NCBI GenBank assembly: GCA_034003745.1
Contig: JAVEYA010000018.1
Location: 1-34,943 of the forward strand
Direction: 5' to 3'
DNA: 34,943 nucleotides
Source of the DNA: JAVEYA01 sp034003745
GTDB lineage: Bacteria; Bacillota; Peptococcia; DRI-13; PHAD01
Shown here: piece after piece, positions 31,672 to 34,943 of the stretch
Position numbering within the stretch: the stretch's first letter is position 1
Layout of the letters: each line of letters starts with the position of its first letter
Translations under genes and position numbers: made by a program
Notes under the pieces: model-generated
The model's database searches: none
Seen by the model: the letters and a program-made list of their open reading frames with translations, nothing else
What the model was told of the DNA's origin: nothing

Positions 31672-31701
31672 AAAACAACCGGCCTCACAGCCGGTTGTTT
31701 T
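31672..31701. terminator. bidirectional terminator after the ArsR gene
   Basis: AAAACAACCGGC / GCCGGTTGTTTT with loop CTCACA, followed by TTTCTTTTT on the plus strand and TTCTTG on the minus strand. It serves the convergent ArsR and YhcN/YlaJ genes. Confidence 0.93.
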
Positions 31702-31706
31702 TCTTT

Positions 31707-32225
31707 TTATTGAACTTTTGGCATGATTCGGGTGGTGATATCGTTCAGTTCATCCCTGAAACCGCTTACCGGCTTGCCTGCAGCGATATCATCGGCTATA
31801 TTTTTCAGCCGGGTCACCACGTCGGCATCAGCGGTGACGTATACTGTGGAAATTTGATTCGACTGGACCTTGACCATCTCCATAATCTTTGTTTTGAGCT
31901 TTTCCGTCAGTCTGGCTCCCGCGCCGGCTTTCAGATCGACGCCTACCCAGGCTTGATTGCCGTTGACCACTACGGTAGCCTTATTTACTTCTTCAATGGT
32001 CCTTACTTTGGAGGCCAATTGTTCGGCTAAGGCGTTGTCCTGATTCATCCGGTTGTTCATATTATCATTATTGAACTGATCCGTATTGGGCATAACTTCT
32101 GGAACCACTTCCCGCGAAGGCGGCGGATTCGTCGGTCCCGGTCTTCTTTGCATGTTGCAGGCCGGAAAAGCAAAAATACTGAGTAACAACAGCACAGCTA
32201 CTAACCCTGCCATTTTTTTCGGCAT
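31707..32225 (-). CDS. YhcN/YlaJ-family sporulation lipoprotein
   Basis: A 172-residue lipoprotein with lipobox FPAC (Cys23), then a Pro/Asn-rich low-complexity linker (NNDNMNNRMNQDN). The domain after it (ALAEQLASKVRTIEEVNKATVVV, then VKVQSNQISTVYVTADAD) is the Spore_YhcN_YlaJ family. Such proteins sit in the inner spore membrane or cortex region and affect germination. It is the best single sign that the organism forms endospores. ATG 32225 with AAGGA upstream. Confidence 0.87.
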   Translation of the reverse strand: MPKKMAGLVAVLLLLSIFAFPACNMQRRPGPTNPPPSREVVPEVMPNTDQFNNDNMNNRMNQDNALAEQLASKVRTIEEVNKATVVVNGNQAWVGVDLKAGAGARLTEKLKTKIMEMVKVQSNQISTVYVTADADVVTRLKNIADDIAAGKPVSGFRDELNDITTRIMPKVQ

Positions 32226-32442
32226 ATTATCCCGTCCTTTCTTAGGTCTCCTTTAAAAGATTTTGAATTCATCTTTAGTATTTACATCGCACTTAAAAAT
32301 ATCCCAAAATAAAATTGGTTTATTCGTGTAGTCTAAACCTCAACGATTTATCTAAATGCTTATGTGTATTCCATTGAGTCTTATCAGAGGTCTACACAGA
32401 TAGAAATTAAACTGGTACAATGATAAAAAGGACGTGATATTT

Positions 32443-33093
32443 TTGTCTGCAATGGGAAAATTTATAACAATTGAAGGCGTGGACGGTTCCGGTATTTCAA
32501 CACAAACCGCACTCTTACAAAAATGGATGGCGGACAATGCCGAATTTTTCGGTCGGACATATTTTACGAAAGAACCGACTGACGGTCCCGTCGGCGGAAT
32601 CATCCGTCTCGCTTTAGCCAAACGGCTAAAAACCCTCGACGAAAAAATCATGGCGCTGCTATTTGCCGCCGATCGGCTCGATCATTTGCTCTGCCGCGGC
32701 GACGAACAACAAAAAGAGGGTGTTCTGGCGCTTCTGGAGAAAGGATATCATGTGGTCTCCGACCGTTATTATTTGTCCTCCCTCGCTTATCAATCCCTTT
32801 TTGTGGATCTGAACTGGCTTTTGGAAATAAACCGCTACGCCTTAAAACCGGATTTGACCATCTTATTGCAGGTACCCGTGGACGAATCGGCGCAGCGCAG
32901 AAATACCGCGCGTATTCATGATGAACTATATGAACGGGAAGACTATTTAATCCGCATTGCGCAAAACTACGATGCCATTGCCCGGGAGTTCATCGCTCAG
33001 GGAGAAAATATCGTCTTAATTAACGGCAGCCGGGACAAAGAGGCAGTATTTCAAGATATCAGGGAAGCAGTCACTAAAATTCTCGCCAGGTAA
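32443..33093 (+). CDS. dTMP kinase-like P-loop protein with altered Walker A
   Basis: TTG 32443 is preferred, as AAGGA lies 10 bases before it; GTG 32434 is too close and ATG 32452 is far. The 216-residue product is thymidylate-kinase-like: the P-loop region EGVDGSGISTQ, the DRYYLSSLAYQ motif (substrate-binding DRY and AYQ) and a lid-like basic region (RRNTARIHDELYERE). In the P-loop the invariant lysine of GxxGxGKS/T is Ile18. That lysine stabilises the phosphates, so activity may be altered or lost, or supplied from elsewhere. It may be a second, diverged copy; a normal tmk elsewhere in the genome would be expected. Single gene. Confidence 0.82.
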   Translation: MSAMGKFITIEGVDGSGISTQTALLQKWMADNAEFFGRTYFTKEPTDGPVGGIIRLALAKRLKTLDEKIMALLFAADRLDHLLCRGDEQQKEGVLALLEKGYHVVSDRYYLSSLAYQSLFVDLNWLLEINRYALKPDLTILLQVPVDESAQRRNTARIHDELYEREDYLIRIAQNYDAIAREFIAQGENIVLINGSRDKEAVFQDIREAVTKILAR

Positions 33094-33104
33094 GACTGTT
33101 TTTT

Positions 33105-33131
33105 TGTCATTCTGGGCGGTGGCGAAGAATC
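33105..33131. repeat. short intergenic repeat copy
   Basis: TGTCATTCTG ... GGCGAAGAATC, close to the widespread element TGTCATTCTGAGCG-AGCGAAGAATC. It is related to the decayed pieces at 7045-7118. Confidence 0.45.
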
Positions 33132-33152
33132 CTATGGTTCATGCATAAAAAA

Positions 33153-33175
33153 GGCGCAGTTTTAAAAACTGCGCC
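33153..33175. terminator. bidirectional terminator between the dTMP-kinase-like gene and htrA
   Basis: GGCGCAGTTTT / AAAACTGCGCC stem flanked by an A-run on the left and CCCCTTTTT on the right, so T-runs follow it on both strands. Confidence 0.9.
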
Positions 33176-33193
33176 CCTTTTTATTTCTCTATT

Positions 33194-34366
33194 TTACCGT
33201 TCCGCGATAGTCACGGTTACATATTCGCTCCTGCCGTTGCGCTGAACCAATAAGACGGCCTTATCGCCAATCTTGGATTCTTTGACGGCGTTTTGCAGAT
33301 CATCCGGCGAGGTGATCTTGGTTTTGTTGTATTCCAGGATAACATCGCCTCTTTGGAGACCGGCTTTTTGGGCCGGAGAGCCGTCCTGCACAGCGCCGAT
33401 CAGCGCACCGTCCGTTGAAGACAGGCCGAAATACTGGGCCAGGTCCTCATCCAGCGCCTGCATATACACGCCCAGCCACGGCCGGATGACCTTGCCGGAC
33501 TCCAGCAGCTGATCCAGGACCTGTGTTACCGTAGAACTGGGAATGGCAAACCCGATACCTTGGGCCTGGGCGTTGATGGCCGTATTGATGCCTACCACTT
33601 CACCGTTTAAGTTCAAAAGCGGTCCGCCGGAATTGCCCGGGTTAATCGAGGCGTCGGTCTGAATCAAGTCTTTGAACTCAGTACCTTCGATGGTGATGGG
33701 ACGCCCTTTGGCGCTGATGACCCCGACGGTGACCGTATGATCGAGACCATACGGGTTGCCGATGGCAATAACCCAGTTGCCGACCTTCGCCTGGTTGGAA
33801 TCAGCCAGTTTCAGCATGGGAAGGTTATTGCCGGCTTCGATTTTAACTACCGCCAGGTCCAGATCGGCGTCAGCTCCGACGACTTTGGCCTCATACGGCT
33901 CCATGCGGCTGGACAGATACACTTTGACCTTGTCCGCGCCGGAAACGACATGGTTATTGGTCAGGATGTAGCCGTCCTTGGAGATGATAAAGCCCGAGCC
34001 TAAGCCTTCCTGCACCCTGGGCTGCTGGTTGTAGCTGTCGCCGAAAAACTCACGGAAAAACGGATCGTTAAAAAAAGGATTGCTTCGATTTGAAGTAGTT
34101 ACGGAAGTCTCCAGTTTAACCACAGCGTCCCCGGCGGAATCCACGATTTTTTCGATGATATTGGTACCGACAATAGTCTCGCCGGCATCAGAGGCAACAT
34201 TGGCAAAGTTGGCCGGCTCCGATGTCTGCCCGGAAAGCCGGGGGGGCGTATTCCAGGGCAACGCATAGCCATCCATGGTTAAAACAGCGCCTGCTGCGAA
34301 GACGCCGATAAAAAAGATCAAGAGCGTATAAACGAAAAGCTTTCTTCCCGAACGAAAATGGTCCAT
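33194..34366 (-). CDS. htrA: HtrA/DegP-type serine protease with PDZ domain
   Basis: A 390-residue membrane-anchored S1C protease. An N-terminal transmembrane segment (about 10-30) is followed by a linker, then the trypsin-like domain with the full catalytic triad: His139 (TNNHVV), Asp170 (DADLDLAVV) and Ser246 (INPGNSGGPL). A single C-terminal PDZ domain (GSPAQKAGLQRGDVI) binds substrate C-termini. It acts outside the membrane in protein quality control. ATG 34366 has GAGGAGGG in front. The histidine kinase upstream on the same strand ends 67 bases earlier, and such kinase-HtrA neighbours often belong to one envelope-stress unit. Confidence 0.95.
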   Translation of the reverse strand: MDHFRSGRKLFVYTLLIFFIGVFAAGAVLTMDGYALPWNTPPRLSGQTSEPANFANVASDAGETIVGTNIIEKIVDSAGDAVVKLETSVTTSNRSNPFFNDPFFREFFGDSYNQQPRVQEGLGSGFIISKDGYILTNNHVVSGADKVKVYLSSRMEPYEAKVVGADADLDLAVVKIEAGNNLPMLKLADSNQAKVGNWVIAIGNPYGLDHTVTVGVISAKGRPITIEGTEFKDLIQTDASINPGNSGGPLLNLNGEVVGINTAINAQAQGIGFAIPSSTVTQVLDQLLESGKVIRPWLGVYMQALDEDLAQYFGLSSTDGALIGAVQDGSPAQKAGLQRGDVILEYNKTKITSPDDLQNAVKESKIGDKAVLLVQRNGRSEYVTVTIAER

Positions 34367-34433
34367 ATTTTAACCCTCCTCGCATTTATGCCTGATTCAA
34401 TTGTATTAATGATATCAGTGTACAGCAACTAGC

Positions 34434-34943
34434 TTAAAATAATCTTAAAACGGGGAAATAAATTATAAATTCACTGCCCTGCCCCCATTCGCTGGATACG
34501 GTAACCCGGCCCTGATGCTGCTCAATGATCCATTGGGCGATGGATAAACCCAACCCGGTCCCTTCGCCCGTGCGGGAATCCTGCGCCCGGTAAAACCGCT
34601 CGAACAAATACGGCAAATCTTTGGGGGGAATGCCGACCCCTTCATCGCGAAAAATCAGCTGTACTTCATCCTGATCCACCCTGGCCTGAAAAGTTACTTT
34701 CTGACCGGCGGGCGTATATTTAAAGGCGTTATCCAGAAAAATCAAGAGCAGCTGCTTTAAATAATCCGCGTCCGCCTGAATGGTTATCCCTTCCGCGGGG
34801 CTCAAATCCGTCTCGAAAATCTGTCCTTTGATCAAATATTGGGCCTGACGCGCCGTATCTTCCAGCAGCGGCTGCAATTCCAGCGGAATCAGCTCCATCA
34901 CGAACCCTGCGTCCGCACGGGCCAGTGTTAACAAATCTTTAAC
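34434..34943 (-). CDS. sensor histidine kinase, C-terminal part (5' end outside window)
   Basis: The frame is open to the right edge (170 codons), so the N-terminal sensor and the phospho-His are outside the window. What remains is the end of the dimerisation helix (LTLARADAG) and the HATPase domain: N box FLDNAFKYTP, G1 box DEGVGIPP, F box FERFYR, and G2 box GTGLGLSIA. This is a HisKA/EnvZ-PhoR-type kinase. A TTG at 34934 should not be taken as the start, since coding sequence continues upstream. It is followed by htrA on the same strand, so envelope-stress sensing is plausible. Confidence 0.93.
   Translation of the reverse strand, partial: VKDLLTLARADAGFVMELIPLELQPLLEDTARQAQYLIKGQIFETDLSPAEGITIQADADYLKQLLLIFLDNAFKYTPAGQKVTFQARVDQDEVQLIFRDEGVGIPPKDLPYLFERFYRAQDSRTGEGTGLGLSIAQWIIEQHQGRVTVSSEWGQGSEFIIYFPVLRLF

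Noticed and set aside
1..34943. CRISPR array, tRNA, rRNA, insertion sequence, prophage
   Set aside because: None seen: no regular spaced repeats, no transposase or integrase frames, no cloverleaf sequence found by eye.

Overview
The window looks like a chromosome segment of an anaerobic, endospore-forming member of the Bacillota (Clostridia, in the Peptococcaceae/Desulfitobacteriaceae area). This rests on a YhcN/YlaJ-type sporulation lipoprotein, strong AGGAGG-type ribosome binding sites with several TTG/GTG starts, an [FeFe] hydrogenase, HdrA, and many Fe-S proteins. I see no phage, transposase, CRISPR array, rRNA or tRNA. Species cannot be named from the sequence alone.

Layout. 1-4560 (minus): a tripartite TRAP uptake system (dctP-dctQ-dctM; dctM runs off the left edge) behind a PAS/AAA+/Fis sigma-54 activator. 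A well-formed -24/-12 promoter and a 31-base palindrome lie between regulator and transporter. 4685-7161: a secreted GHL10-type glycosidase-like protein with an SH3 domain (minus) and a PAP2-family membrane phosphatase (plus). 7181-13260 (minus): glutamate synthase gltB-gltD. 13470-15404 (plus): a DUF2156 protein and a GNAT acetyltransferase.

15408-27432 (minus) is the core of the window, a ten-gene cluster. In transcription order it holds a FadR-type GntR regulator, a GlcD-like FAD 2-hydroxyacid dehydrogenase, a GlcF-like double-CCG Fe-S protein, a GcvH-like lipoyl carrier (LbpA-like), an HdrD-like double-CCG Fe-S protein, HdrA, an MvhD-[FeFe] hydrogenase fusion, a lipoate-protein ligase, and two radical-SAM proteins resembling the LipS1/LipS2 lipoyl synthase pair. 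Gaps are short and four junctions overlap. My reading (inference) is a hydroxyacid-oxidising, H2-evolving or H2-consuming Hdr-type complex. Its disulfide substrate would be protein-bound lipoamide rather than CoM-S-S-CoB, and it would carry its own lipoyl-assembly genes. A perfect TGGT-N3-ACCA operator lies upstream of the regulator gene.

27656-34943: a zinc-ribbon protein (plus), then a minus-strand set (small membrane protein, CYTH phosphatase-like protein, 3-hydroxybutyryl-CoA dehydrogenase, PrcB-type lipoprotein), an ArsR regulator (plus), the YhcN/YlaJ lipoprotein (minus), a dTMP-kinase-like protein whose P-loop lysine is replaced (plus), an HtrA-type protease (minus), and the C-terminal part of a sensor histidine kinase that runs off the right edge. 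Most convergent ends carry clear bidirectional stem-loop terminators.
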